Positions 7,600 to 14,832 are shown, counted from the stretch's first letter. The stretch is DNA of 19,438 bases from Desulfobacteraceae bacterium 4572_19 (GCA_002084385.1 NBLS01000088.1:1-19438), one strand, 5' to 3'. Numbers and translations: made by a program. Notes: generated by a model from the sequence alone, not told the origin.

Positions 7600-7974
7600 G
7601 GAGAACGAAGTATCGGAGATGCGGGGCAAAAAAGGGCTATTTCTTTAGCAATTCGTTTTAAAAAAGACTCTTTTGAGCTTACACCTGATGCTATTGAAAC
7701 CCTTGATATTCTTGGGAAAGCTTTAAATTCTGATCGATTAAAAGAGTTTAATTTTCTTGTGGAAGGTTATACGGATGCATCGGGTTCTAAAGACTATAAT
7801 ATGGATTTATCCAGTAAAAGGGCAGATGCTGTAAAAGTTTTTCTTGTTAGAAATTATAAAATTGATGCCAATAGATTACCTACCCAAGGTAAGGGTGAAA
7901 CAGGTCTTGTCGATAAAAATAATCCTAACTCTGCGGTAAATCGACGGGTACGAATTGTAAATGAAGGACGATAA
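7579..7974 (+). pseudogene. N-terminally truncated OmpA-family (peptidoglycan-binding) domain
   Basis: From the TAG at 7576 the frame is open for 131 codons. It encodes a near-complete OmpA C-terminal domain: I-R-F-K-K-D-S-F-E-L-T-P-D-A, then V-E-G-Y-T-D-A-S-G-S, L-S-S-K-R-A-D-A-V and the N-R-R-V-R-I-V ending that contacts diaminopimelate in the family. No ATG, GTG or TTG occurs in frame before the GTG at 7759, which would cut through the domain, and there is no signal peptide. The 5' end joins a truncated repeat (7553-7599). The original gene probably had a signal peptide and N-terminal region now lost. It sits just upstream of the WD40/caspase gene, with which it may once have formed an operon. 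Confidence 0.7.
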
Positions 7975-7985
7975 TGGTTGATATA

Positions 7986-8032
7986 AAATCTCCATAGAAC
8001 TTCGTATTATAGGGAGGATTTACCATGGCAAG
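7986..8032 (+). repeat. Possible diverged family-A hairpin, copy H
   Basis: AAATCTCC (7986-7993) pairs with GGAGGATTT (8013-8021) with one bulge around catagaacttcgtattata, followed by taccatggcaagg. The order stem, catagaa loop, stem, ccatggcaag recalls copy D, but the T-rich linker is missing. Assignment is tentative. It lies in the leader of the WD40/caspase gene. Confidence 0.4.
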
Positions 8033-8066
8033 GAGTATGGAAGCTTGAGTGAACCATAGGAGACTT

Positions 8067-11000
8067 ATGTGTAAAAAAAAGACGTATTCTATAAATTTCA
8101 AATGGTTGGTTATTGCTTTTTTAATAATATTATATTTTTTGCCAAGTGTTGTAATGGCACGCAGACCTTCATTTCGAACAAGCACTAAAGTTATAAACAG
8201 AGCAATTCAAACAAATATTAAAAAAATTATAAAGCCTTCACTTACAATTAATTCTCGTTATGCCGACGCAATGACATCTGCCGTGTTTAGTGAAAATGGA
8301 CAGTGGATTGCAACTGCCGGAAAAAATGGTTATGCCCAGTTATGGGATGTAAACACCGGTCAAAAAGTAATGGATTTTGCTGAAAATTCAGAATCCGTTA
8401 CCTCTTTGATTTTCTCCTTGAATGCAAAATATCTTTTTACTGGTAATAAAAAAGGTGAAATATACCAGTGGGATATTGATACAGGAAAAAAAATACGTAA
8501 TTTTTCAGGGCATTTAAACGAAGTATATTCGATGGTTCCACTTTCTGGACAACAAATATTAAGTGCCGGTGCTGATGGAACTATTAACTTATGGGATACA
8601 AATTCAGGTGTTTTACTGCAAAGTTTTGCAGGAGATGGTGGTGCTGTTTTTTCTATTGCTGTAAGTGATAATAAAAGTAAAGTTGTCGGCGGATATAACG
8701 ATGGTAAAATACGGATTTGGGATATTAAATCTGGTAAGATTTTACAGATTTTAAATGGAAACGATAGCCCTGTTTTTGCATTAGATGTATCGTCTGATAG
8801 TGGGCTATCCGATAATGTTTTGTCAAACAATTTACCAGCCAATATACCAAATAAGGTGTCAAACAATATATTGGCAGCAGGATTTGAAAATGGCAAGGTT
8901 ATGTTATGGAACCTTGCAAATAGTAAAAAAATTATGGACGAAAAAAGGCATGATGGTGCAATTCGTGCTTTGGCAATAAGCCATGATAACGTTTTTTTTG
9001 TTACAGGTGGTGATGATAAAATTATAAGAGTATCATCTCTTCAAGGAAAAAAAATATGTGATTTGCCGGGGCATCATGATACTGTAAATGCCATATGTTT
9101 TAGTCAAAAAAACGATTTTCTTTTAACAGCAAGTTCAGATAAAACTACAAGAATTTGGAGTATTGAAAATGAAAAAGAACTTGCACGTTTAATTTCCATG
9201 CGTTCAGGGTGGGCGGTGGTTAGTCCTGATGGTTTTTTTGATGGCACATTAGATGGAGATTTAGAAGATAGGCTCGATGCCATTCAATGGTCGGTTGGAG
9301 ATAAATCGTTTAGTGTTGATGGGTTTATGGAAAAATACTACAAGCCGGCTTTGTTAGGCCGTATTTTTGCACAACAGCCTGTCAGAACAGATAAAACTCT
9401 TCAGGTTATTTCTGATGGATTTACCTTGCCCCCCACTATGGAAATCTCACTTGGAGACTTTGACGGAAAAGGATCAACCGAAGCTGAAAAAATTTCTGTA
9501 ACCGTTAAAGCAACAGATCAAGGGGGTGGTATTGATGGAATCAGGTTGTATCATAATGGTAAGGTTGTTGACGATGCAAAATCAATAATTGAAACCAAAA
9601 AAGAAGGGAAAAAAATACAAAAAATAAAGGTTTATGAAATTGCACTTGTTAAAGGAGAAAATTCCCTTAAAACAATAGGGCTAAGTGATTCCAGAATTGA
9701 AAGTGAAGCTGTGGAAACAGCTATTGAACAGATAATTAAAGAAGAGATTAAAATACCAACAACACTGCATATTGTTACAGTCGGTATTAATATATATAAA
9801 AATCCATTTCTTGATTTAAGATTTGCAGTACCGGATGCTAAAGGTGTCTCAAAGCAGTTTTCACAAGCACATTCAAAAACATTTGATAATGTGGCTTTAT
9901 ATGAACTTTACAATAAAGAAGCTACAAAAGCTAAAATTAATGCAACTTTGGAAATATTACAGACTATTCCTCCCCAGGATACTGTTTTAATATATCTTGC
10001 AGGGCATGGGGAGACTTTACATGAAAAATGGTATTTTATTCCCTACGATTTATATGACCCTGCCAATCCTGATAAACTAAAATCTAAAGGTATTTCATCA
10101 GATAATCTTGAGTTATTAATTGTTAAAATTAATGCCCAGCGGATTTTTCTTCTTATGGATAGCTGTAAATCAGGAGCCGCTTTAAATGCTTTTAGTGAAT
10201 TTGATGCCCATAAACCATTTGCACTGCTTTCTCGTGCCACAGGTATTCATGTGGGAGCAGCTGCAACTGGTAGGCAATCAGCAAGGGAGTTATCCAAAAT
10301 TAAACATGGGGTTTTTACTTATACAAAAGGAGCAACCGAAATGAAAAAAAATGGAAGATATGTCTTGCTTGTTGTTTTGTCTTTGTTTTATGTAACGGCA
10401 GGTACGTTGGTATATGCAGCTGTAGATGATTGGTGGGCAGGATTTGATTGGGGCATAATTAATATGACAGGTCCTGATCCAGGCGATAGCTTATCTTTTT
10501 ATAATGCAGATAATAGTTACCAACTGGTTTTATCGGATATGGATCTTTCGGGGAGGTATTATACAGGTTTCGATTCTTATCGTGTTTATGACCTTCAAAC
10601 TGGAGTACTTATTGTGGAGGGTAATTATAAAGACGGTCTTTCTACAAGTATATATGAAAGAATTGTGGGTAATCAAACTGTAGCTGCTGAAGTTGTTGCA
10701 ACTGAAAGTATGAGAGCTTCGGTAAAACAAATAACATCTCTTATAAGTACCCATATAGGTCAGATTTTTAAGTTTAAACGTGTATTTAATCAACCTAAAC
10801 AATCTAAACAACCCAAAATTACCAATACGGATAAAAAAAGAGAAAGAGAACTCAAACTGGCCAGTGAAAAAAACAGTGTAATTAATAAGTTAACAGGTCT
10901 TTCCGCAGGCGATGAACCACAGGCTTTTGGAGTATGGGCAAATGGCAGTGGTACAGTATCAAAGGATACCACTGAAAGTTCAGAGTTTGATTCTACTCTC

Positions 11001-11471
11001 GGGATGGGAATACTTGGTTTTGATTATATGGTTACTCCTGATATTGTTGCAGGTTTGGCAATTGGCGGGGAAAAAACCAGAGTGGATACAAAGTATAATA
11101 ATGGCCGTTTGGATACAAGTGGTTTTACACTGTCACCATACTTTGCGGTATTAATAAATGACTATTGTAGTTTTAATATTACAGGTGGATATTCATGGCT
11201 CAATAGCGATCAAAATAAATTAGATGGTGCAATTACAAGTTCAATGGATTCAAATAGGTGGTTTGGCTCTGCTAATGTTTATGGATATTATTATCTTGGC
11301 AAATTAAATTTTACAGATATAAGTTATGATAGGGATGCTTTTACAATAGGTGTGGGATTTAGAACAGTTTTTATAGATAATATATCCCTTGATCTTAATG
11401 TATCTACAATGCTTGGTCGTGATAATCAGACTGAAACAACAGGTATGATTAATCTACGCTACGACTTCTAA
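8067..11471 (+). CDS. WD40-caspase-like protein fused in frame to an autotransporter
   Basis: The ATG at 8067 has aggag 5 bases upstream and is preferred to the GTG at 8049 (six codons upstream). Residue numbers count from 8049. Order of parts: signal peptide (about 18-37, ending V-V-M-A); WD40 repeats (about 65-375, with L-W-D, Q-W-D, I-W-D, R-I-W at regular spacing); a beta linker (about 460-560); a caspase-like (C14) domain from about 572, with L-A-G-H-G (His653) and L-M-D-S-C (Cys706). The domain breaks off after H-G-V-F-T-Y-T (759). Then K-G-A-T-E leads into a second signal peptide at Met765 and an autotransporter beta domain ending R-Y-D-F. The caspase lacks its usual C-terminal part. 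The open frame is certain; whether a single 1134-residue protein is made is not. The parts resemble two genes merged by deletion. Confidence 0.85.
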   Translation: MCKKKTYSINFKWLVIAFLIILYFLPSVVMARRPSFRTSTKVINRAIQTNIKKIIKPSLTINSRYADAMTSAVFSENGQWIATAGKNGYAQLWDVNTGQKVMDFAENSESVTSLIFSLNAKYLFTGNKKGEIYQWDIDTGKKIRNFSGHLNEVYSMVPLSGQQILSAGADGTINLWDTNSGVLLQSFAGDGGAVFSIAVSDNKSKVVGGYNDGKIRIWDIKSGKILQILNGNDSPVFALDVSSDSGLSDNVLSNNLPANIPNKVSNNILAAGFENGKVMLWNLANSKKIMDEKRHDGAIRALAISHDNVFFVTGGDDKIIRVSSLQGKKICDLPGHHDTVNAICFSQKNDFLLTASSDKTTRIWSIENEKELARLISMRSGWAVVSPDGFFDGTLDGDLEDRLDAIQWSVGDKSFSVDGFMEKYYKPALLGRIFAQQPVRTDKTLQVISDGFTLPPTMEISLGDFDGKGSTEAEKISVTVKATDQGGGIDGIRLYHNGKVVDDAKSIIETKKEGKKIQKIKVYEIALVKGENSLKTIGLSDSRIESEAVETAIEQIIKEEIKIPTTLHIVTVGINIYKNPFLDLRFAVPDAKGVSKQFSQAHSKTFDNVALYELYNKEATKAKINATLEILQTIPPQDTVLIYLAGHGETLHEKWYFIPYDLYDPANPDKLKSKGISSDNLELLIVKINAQRIFLLMDSCKSGAALNAFSEFDAHKPFALLSRATGIHVGAAATGRQSARELSKIKHGVFTYTKGATEMKKNGRYVLLVVLSLFYVTAGTLVYAAVDDWWAGFDWGIINMTGPDPGDSLSFYNADNSYQLVLSDMDLSGRYYTGFDSYRVYDLQTGVLIVEGNYKDGLSTSIYERIVGNQTVAAEVVATESMRASVKQITSLISTHIGQIFKFKRVFNQPKQSKQPKITNTDKKRERELKLASEKNSVINKLTGLSAGDEPQAFGVWANGSGTVSKDTTESSEFDSTLGMGILGFDYMVTPDIVAGLAIGGEKTRVDTKYNNGRLDTSGFTLSPYFAVLINDYCSFNITGGYSWLNSDQNKLDGAITSSMDSNRWFGSANVYGYYYLGKLNFTDISYDRDAFTIGVGFRTVFIDNISLDLNVSTMLGRDNQTETTGMINLRYDF
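10325..10332 (+). promoter_or_regulatory. Shine-Dalgarno embedded in coding sequence
   Basis: AAAAGGAG lies 8 bases before the in-frame ATG at 10341. It is read as codons (K-G-A) in the long frame but has ideal strength and spacing for a start, and the codons after the ATG encode a textbook signal peptide. This is the leftover leader of a formerly separate gene. Confidence 0.7.
10341..11471 (+). CDS. Autotransporter-type outer membrane barrel, former separate gene
   Basis: Read from the internal ATG this is 376 residues. M-K-K-N-G-R, a hydrophobic core (Y-V-L-L-V-V-L-S-L-F-Y-V) and V-Y-A with cleavage before A-V-D-D-W-W make a complete Sec signal peptide. A short passenger (~110 residues, Trp-rich start) and a Lys-rich coiled linker precede a C-terminal domain of alternating amphipathic strands with glycine and aromatic residues (F-G-V-W-A-N-G to the final Y-D-F). 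This fits the autotransporter beta domain, whose terminal Phe is the outer-membrane assembly signal. It may still be translated alone from its own Shine-Dalgarno. If read from 8067 instead, the second signal core would become an internal membrane segment. Confidence 0.7.
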   Translation: MKKNGRYVLLVVLSLFYVTAGTLVYAAVDDWWAGFDWGIINMTGPDPGDSLSFYNADNSYQLVLSDMDLSGRYYTGFDSYRVYDLQTGVLIVEGNYKDGLSTSIYERIVGNQTVAAEVVATESMRASVKQITSLISTHIGQIFKFKRVFNQPKQSKQPKITNTDKKRERELKLASEKNSVINKLTGLSAGDEPQAFGVWANGSGTVSKDTTESSEFDSTLGMGILGFDYMVTPDIVAGLAIGGEKTRVDTKYNNGRLDTSGFTLSPYFAVLINDYCSFNITGGYSWLNSDQNKLDGAITSSMDSNRWFGSANVYGYYYLGKLNFTDISYDRDAFTIGVGFRTVFIDNISLDLNVSTMLGRDNQTETTGMINLRYDF

Positions 11472-11580
11472 TTAAACGTCCACAAGTACCTCATCTTCGT
11501 GGAAACAAACCGTCACATATAGGAAAACTATTATGTGCCGGTTTGTTTCCACGAATATAAGGCACTTGTGGACGTTTAAT
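11471..11580. repeat. 110-bp imperfect palindrome P1
   Basis: The left arm (11471-11519) and right arm (11532-11580), each 49 bases, are complementary except at about four positions; the loop is taggaaaactat. The mismatches cluster in one patch: left arm ACCTCATCTTCG, right arm (reverse complement) GCCTTATATTCG. The palindrome begins at the stop codon of the long fusion gene. It could form a very stable hairpin in RNA or single-stranded DNA. A further partial copy of its right end (aggtacttgtggacgttta) lies at 11619-11637. Confidence 0.9.
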
Positions 11581-11618
11581 TTTGGCTCAACTGGAATTGG
11601 TGTGGCCAATAAAATCAA

Positions 11619-11637
11619 AGGTACTTGTGGACGTTTA
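11619..11637 (+). repeat. Partial copy of the P1 arm end
   Basis: aggtacttgtggacgttta repeats the outer end of a P1 arm, in the TACC-type version, between P1 and P2. Upstream, TTGGC (11582) and GCCAA (11605-11609) form a short extra inverted repeat. The 11472-11819 gap is entirely repeat material. Confidence 0.65.
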
Positions 11638-11650
11638 GTTTTGTTTCGGG

Positions 11651-11752
11651 TAACCGTTTACGACCAAGAAATGTGATTTCTCGGTAATCTCACATTTGTA
11701 AGCGTTCACAAGTGCCTTATATTCGCATAAACAGCTTGGCATATAATGGTTG
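11651..11752 (+). repeat. 102-bp repeat, left member of an inverted pair with 19145-19246
   Basis: Matches the reverse complement of 19145-19246 at all but about four of 102 bases. It contains a small hairpin (AAATGTGA with TCACATTT, around a gagattaccgaga-type loop) and runs into the left arm of palindrome P2. A shorter inverted copy of its outer end is at 12668-12699. Confidence 0.88.
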
Positions 11753-11805
11753 TCCTATATATGACAAGCTGTTTATGCGAAGATGAGGTGCTTGTGAACG
11801 CTTAC
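11698..11805. repeat. 108-bp imperfect palindrome P2
   Basis: The arms GTAAGCGTTCACAAG... and their complement ending cttgtgaacgcttac are 48 bases each with about five mismatches. The skeleton equals P1 (CACAAG, a mismatched patch, TTCG, AAACA, CATA) with many paired substitutions. The patch is in the opposite arm to P1, so P2 lies inverted relative to P1. It ends 14 bases before the hydrolase ATG, leaving little room for an ordinary promoter downstream of it. Confidence 0.9.
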
Positions 11806-11819
11806 TGTTTCGGGAAAAT

Positions 11820-12668
11820 ATGTTAGCGGATAACTTTAAATGTGTTAAAAGATTGATTGATAAAAGATATTTACTTCTCCTTTTTTTATTGTTGGGCATG
11901 ATTTGTGTAAGTTGCCATAGTATGAAAAAAGTTCGTTCTGATGCATTAAGTGAAGGGTTTAAGCCTCTTGCATTTAAAGCAGGAGGGTTTGAGTTTTCAG
12001 GCTTGTTAAAAAATTGTAGTAATGATGGAGGGCTATTATCTGTTTACATAGAAGGTGATGGTTTTGCATGGAAAAACAGATATACGGTTTCAAATGATCC
12101 AACTCCGAGAAATCCAATAACGTTAAATCTTGCACTTCACGATAAAAATCCAGATGTTTTTTATCTGCCTCGCCCATGTCAATTTACCAATGATTGTGAT
12201 ATTAAGTGCGAATCACGTTATTGGACAACGCATCGTTATTCCGAAGAGGTGATAGATGCGATGGATAAGGCTGTAAGTTATGCAAAGCAAAAAACTTGTG
12301 CAAAAACAATAAAACTTATAGGATTTTCAGGTGGTGGCACTGTTGCAGTTTTAATTGCGGCACGAAGAGATGACGTGGTAAAAATTATTACGGTATCAGC
12401 TAATCTTGACCATGTAAAATGGACGCAGCTTCATAAAATTACACCATTGTATGGGTCATTAAATGCTTCTGATTTTGCACAAAAAGTTCAAGGAATTGAT
12501 CAGGTTCATTTTGTGGGCGGTGATGATGATAATGTTTCTAAAGATGTTATTACAGCTTATTATAACCGAATGTCTGAAAATTCGATGACAAATATTATAG
12601 TTATTGATAATTTTACACATAGTTGTTGCTGGGTTGATAGGTGGCAACAGTTATTGTCGGATTACTGA
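11820..12668 (+). CDS. Probable lipoprotein of the alpha/beta hydrolase fold
   Basis: 282 residues. A hydrophobic signal (residues ~17-31) ends in C-V-S-C, a slightly atypical lipobox placing Cys32 as the lipidated residue. The mature part has the nucleophile elbow I-G-F-S-G-G-G (Ser170), an acid in F-V-G-G-D-D-D (Asp235/236) and N-F-T-H-S-C-C-W with the candidate catalytic His267. The serine hydrolase triad is therefore complete; the substrate is unknown. Several extra cysteines (120, 126, 130, 160, 269, 270) suggest periplasmic disulfides. No convincing Shine-Dalgarno precedes the ATG; the DNA there is palindrome P2. The gene is enclosed by inverted copies of a repeat end (11651-11680 and 12668-12699), which suggests it is a mobilised unit. 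Confidence 0.8.
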   Translation: MLADNFKCVKRLIDKRYLLLLFLLLGMICVSCHSMKKVRSDALSEGFKPLAFKAGGFEFSGLLKNCSNDGGLLSVYIEGDGFAWKNRYTVSNDPTPRNPITLNLALHDKNPDVFYLPRPCQFTNDCDIKCESRYWTTHRYSEEVIDAMDKAVSYAKQKTCAKTIKLIGFSGGGTVAVLIAARRDDVVKIITVSANLDHVKWTQLHKITPLYGSLNASDFAQKVQGIDQVHFVGGDDDNVSKDVITAYYNRMSENSMTNIIVIDNFTHSCCWVDRWQQLLSDY

Positions 12669-12699
12669 AAAATCACATTTCTTGTTCGTGAACGGTTAC
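12668..12699 (-). repeat. Short inverted copy of the 102-bp repeat's outer end
   Basis: aaaaatcacatttcttgttc and the following gtgaacggttac match the reverse complement of 11650-11681 with few differences. It starts on the last base of the hydrolase stop codon. Confidence 0.75.
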
Positions 12700-12751
12700 A
12701 ATTTTTATTTTAATGGGAAGTTTAATTAGAGAAAGTTTATGTATTAAAAAT

Positions 12752-12773
12752 ACAGTAAATTTAACCGTACTGT
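12752..12773. promoter_or_regulatory. Likely hipBA operator
   Basis: ACAGTA-N10-TACTGT is a perfect 6-bp inverted repeat (12752-12757 and 12768-12773) overlapping the predicted -35 region. A looser pair, TTAACCGTAC (12761-12770) and GTATGGTTAA (12804-12813), spans the whole promoter. HipB-type repressors bind palindromes in their own promoter, so autoregulation is likely; the exact site is inferred. Confidence 0.45.
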
Positions 12774-12789
12774 TGTATTTGCTTATAAA
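12761..12789 (+). promoter_or_regulatory. Candidate hipBA promoter
   Basis: TTAACC (12761-12766) as -35 and TATAAA (12784-12789) as -10, spaced 17 bp, lie 43 bases before the hipB start. In AT-rich DNA such matches are common, so this is a weak call supported mainly by the overlapping palindrome. Confidence 0.35.
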
Positions 12790-12831
12790 TATAAAATTTC
12801 ACCGTATGGTTAAAAAAAGGAGTGGTGTGCA

Positions 12832-13077
12832 TTGTCAGACCTGATATACCCATATCAAATACGATTGCCGAGATATATTGGAACAGCAATAAGAAATGTT
12901 CGCAAGAAAAAAAACATGACACAAAAGGATCTATCGGATATTACAGCAACGAGTGTTAAATTTATAAGTGATGTTGAAAGAGGTAAAGCAACTGTTCAAA
13001 TGGATAAAACTTTTGATCTGCTTAGAGCATTAGGACTTAAGGTTTATCTATCAACAGATTTATATGATAGCCCTTAG
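12832..13077 (+). CDS. hipB: HipB-like antitoxin / XRE-family repressor
   Basis: 81 residues starting at TTG, with aaaaaaggag 9 bases upstream fixing the start. The helix-turn-helix spans about residues 17-55: I-G-T-A-I-R-N-V-R-K-K-K-N-M-T-Q-K-D-L-S as helices 1-2 and F-I-S-D-V-E-R-G-K-A-T as the recognition region. This is the classic HipB layout. It ends 17 bases before the hipA-like gene on the same strand. It should neutralise HipA and repress the operon through the upstream palindrome. Confidence 0.88.
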   Translation: MSDLIYPYQIRLPRYIGTAIRNVRKKKNMTQKDLSDITATSVKFISDVERGKATVQMDKTFDLLRALGLKVYLSTDLYDSP

Positions 13078-13094
13078 GGCTCATAAAAAGCTTA

Positions 13095-14378
13095 ATGGTA
13101 AAAGAGATGATCGCTAAAAACAGACTTCTTGTTATCTGGGACGAGGTTCTTGTTGGAACTTTGGAACGGCATACAAAAGGAAGAGTAGTATTTCAATACT
13201 CACAAGATTGGCTTAATGGATTTGCAAAATCTATTTCTCTTTCTCTTCCATGCAGAAAAGAAAAATACTCTCCAGGTATAAGCACTGCTTTTTTTGAAAA
13301 TCTGCTTCCGGAAAGTGATGTAAAAACTGTTTTAGCGTTTAATCGCAGATTTAATAAAAATGATACGTTTGCCTTTTTTGAAAATTTTGGAGAAGATTGT
13401 GCAGGAGCACTTTCTGTTCTTTCTGAAGGAAATCAGATAAATTTTTCTTCAGGAGAGTACGAATGTATAGATAATGAATTAATAAATGTTCTTGATAAAA
13501 TTGCCGTAAGTCCTGAAAAATATAAGCTTTTTCCTCAGATGAAACAAGCCAGACTTTCTATTGCCGGTGCCCAGGACAAATTACCTGTATATATTAAAAA
13601 AAACAGGTTCTATTTACCACTTACATCAGGTTCAGCAACAACACATATTATTAAACCGGCAAGTGCAATTCTCCCGGATATTACAAAAAATGAAGCATTT
13701 TGCATGGAACTTGCCCAAATCATTGGATTATCAGTGCCGGATTCAAAGCTAATTGAAGTAGGTGGGCATGAGTTATTTGTAATTGACAGATACGATCGAA
13801 AACAAACTGTTAATACAGTCTTGCGTATTCATCAAGAGGATTTTTGTCAGGCAATGGGGCTATCTGTAAATAGAAAATATCAAGAAAGCGGAGGACCGGG
13901 ATTTTTACAATGCAGAGAATTAATAGATGAGTTCCTTTCTGATAATGGAGCAAAAACTCGTCTTAATTTTGCTCGCGTTACAATTTTTAATTATTTAATT
14001 GGAAATTGTGATGCTCATGGTAAAAATTTTTCTATAATACACGAAACAAATTTACGGCTTGCACCATTTTATGATTTGCTTTCAACACAAGTTTATCCCT
14101 TAGATAATAAATTCGCCATGGCAATAGGTAAAACTTATAAGCTAAGTCGAATAAAAGAACACTCTTTTAAAGAGTTTGCCGAGCATTTAAAGCTAAGCTC
14201 CAAAAAATTGTTACTGTTAATGGAGGAAGTTACACAAGCTGTTAATAATGTTTATGCTAAATTGTTGACTGAACATGAAAAAAAATATGGAATATCAAAA
14301 ATTTATGATAGTCTGTTTAAAGTTATCAAAGTGAATCTTGAACGTTTAAATTATTTACGAGGTCTAAGTTCTTATTAA
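13095..14378 (+). CDS. hipA: HipA-like serine/threonine kinase toxin
   Basis: 427 residues, the usual HipA length. The motifs are complete: S-I-A-G-A-Q-D-K (residues 155-162, the loop whose Ser is autophosphorylated in E. coli HipA), T-H-I-I-K-P ATP-binding Lys (187), N-Y-L-I-G-N-C-D-A-H-G-K-N catalytic loop (Asp306) and L-A-P-F-Y-D-L (Asp327, metal binding). The family phosphorylates aminoacyl-tRNA synthetases (GltX for E. coli HipA), halting growth. Nothing indicates inactivation. The start may be the ATG at 13095 or at 13107; neither has a strong Shine-Dalgarno, consistent with coupling to hipB. The 3' end overlaps a convergent small ORF by 15 bases. Confidence 0.92.
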   Translation: MVKEMIAKNRLLVIWDEVLVGTLERHTKGRVVFQYSQDWLNGFAKSISLSLPCRKEKYSPGISTAFFENLLPESDVKTVLAFNRRFNKNDTFAFFENFGEDCAGALSVLSEGNQINFSSGEYECIDNELINVLDKIAVSPEKYKLFPQMKQARLSIAGAQDKLPVYIKKNRFYLPLTSGSATTHIIKPASAILPDITKNEAFCMELAQIIGLSVPDSKLIEVGGHELFVIDRYDRKQTVNTVLRIHQEDFCQAMGLSVNRKYQESGGPGFLQCRELIDEFLSDNGAKTRLNFARVTIFNYLIGNCDAHGKNFSIIHETNLRLAPFYDLLSTQVYPLDNKFAMAIGKTYKLSRIKEHSFKEFAEHLKLSSKKLLLLMEEVTQAVNNVYAKLLTEHEKKYGISKIYDSLFKVIKVNLERLNYLRGLSSY

Positions 14379-14591
14379 TTTGTTTTGAAACTCCATTGCC
14401 TTTTTACTTATATCTTTTCCCGTTAATCCATCAAAAAGATTTTTTCTCCATTTTGTATAATCGAATTTTTCCCTTTGAATAAGAACAATAAACCTTTCAG
14501 ATTCAACTAATCCAAGGTGATGGTTTAATATTTCAAAACCTAACATTTTTATCTCAGAGTCTGTTCTCACTTTTTTACCTTTGCTATTCAA
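14364..14591 (-). CDS. Small conserved-looking protein convergent with hipA
   Basis: 75 residues from a TTG at 14591; a TAA two codons upstream rules out a longer start, and the ATG at 14546 is an alternative. The body, G-F-E-I-L-N-H-H-L-G-L-V-E-S-E-R-F-I-V-L-I-Q-R-E, then F-D-Y-T-K-W, reads as a real compact helical protein. It resembles small uncharacterised bacterial proteins often seen near toxin-antitoxin genes (from memory, not tested). It overlaps the last 15 bases of hipA tail to tail. No Shine-Dalgarno is seen. A role as an orphan antitoxin is possible but unproven. Confidence 0.6.
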   Translation of the reverse strand: MNSKGKKVRTDSEIKMLGFEILNHHLGLVESERFIVLIQREKFDYTKWRKNLFDGLTGKDISKKAMEFQNKLIRT

Positions 14592-14618
14592 ATTTTATAT
14601 TTGAAATGGAATTATGAA

Positions 14619-14685
14619 TATTTTGAGCTTTCACAACGTAATCCAATTAGATATATCAGCGTTTAAGAAGTACAAGTTATTTTTT
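14619..14685 (+). repeat. Direct copy of the third repeat family
   Basis: tattttgagctttcacaacg, followed by taatccaattagatatatca and the rest through acaagttattttt, recurs at 14739-14805 with one substitution. The two copies are 120 bp apart, with an inverted segment between them that makes a palindrome with the second copy. Confidence 0.9.
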
Positions 14686-14717
14686 GGATGTTGAGATGCC
14701 TGATTGGGTTACGTTGT

Positions 14718-14820
14718 GAAAGCGTAGGAATACTATCGTATTTTGAGCTTTCACAACGTAATTCAATTAGATATATCAGCGTTTAAGAAGTACAAGTTAT
14801 TTTTTTGCGAGCCCTTAGTA
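14718..14820 (+). repeat. 103-bp left inverted repeat of the signalling cassette
   Basis: Reverse-complement match to 19336-19438 with about five differences; the match runs to the window edge and may continue. Locally ATTGGGTTACGTTGTGAAAGC (14703-14723) pairs with 14747-14767 (19 of 21), with an inner stem AATAC-tatc-GTATT, so the element itself is a long hairpin. It lies 12 bases beyond the 3' end of the kinase gene, so it may also end that transcript. Confidence 0.9.
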
Positions 14821-14832
14821 TTGCAAGAATTA

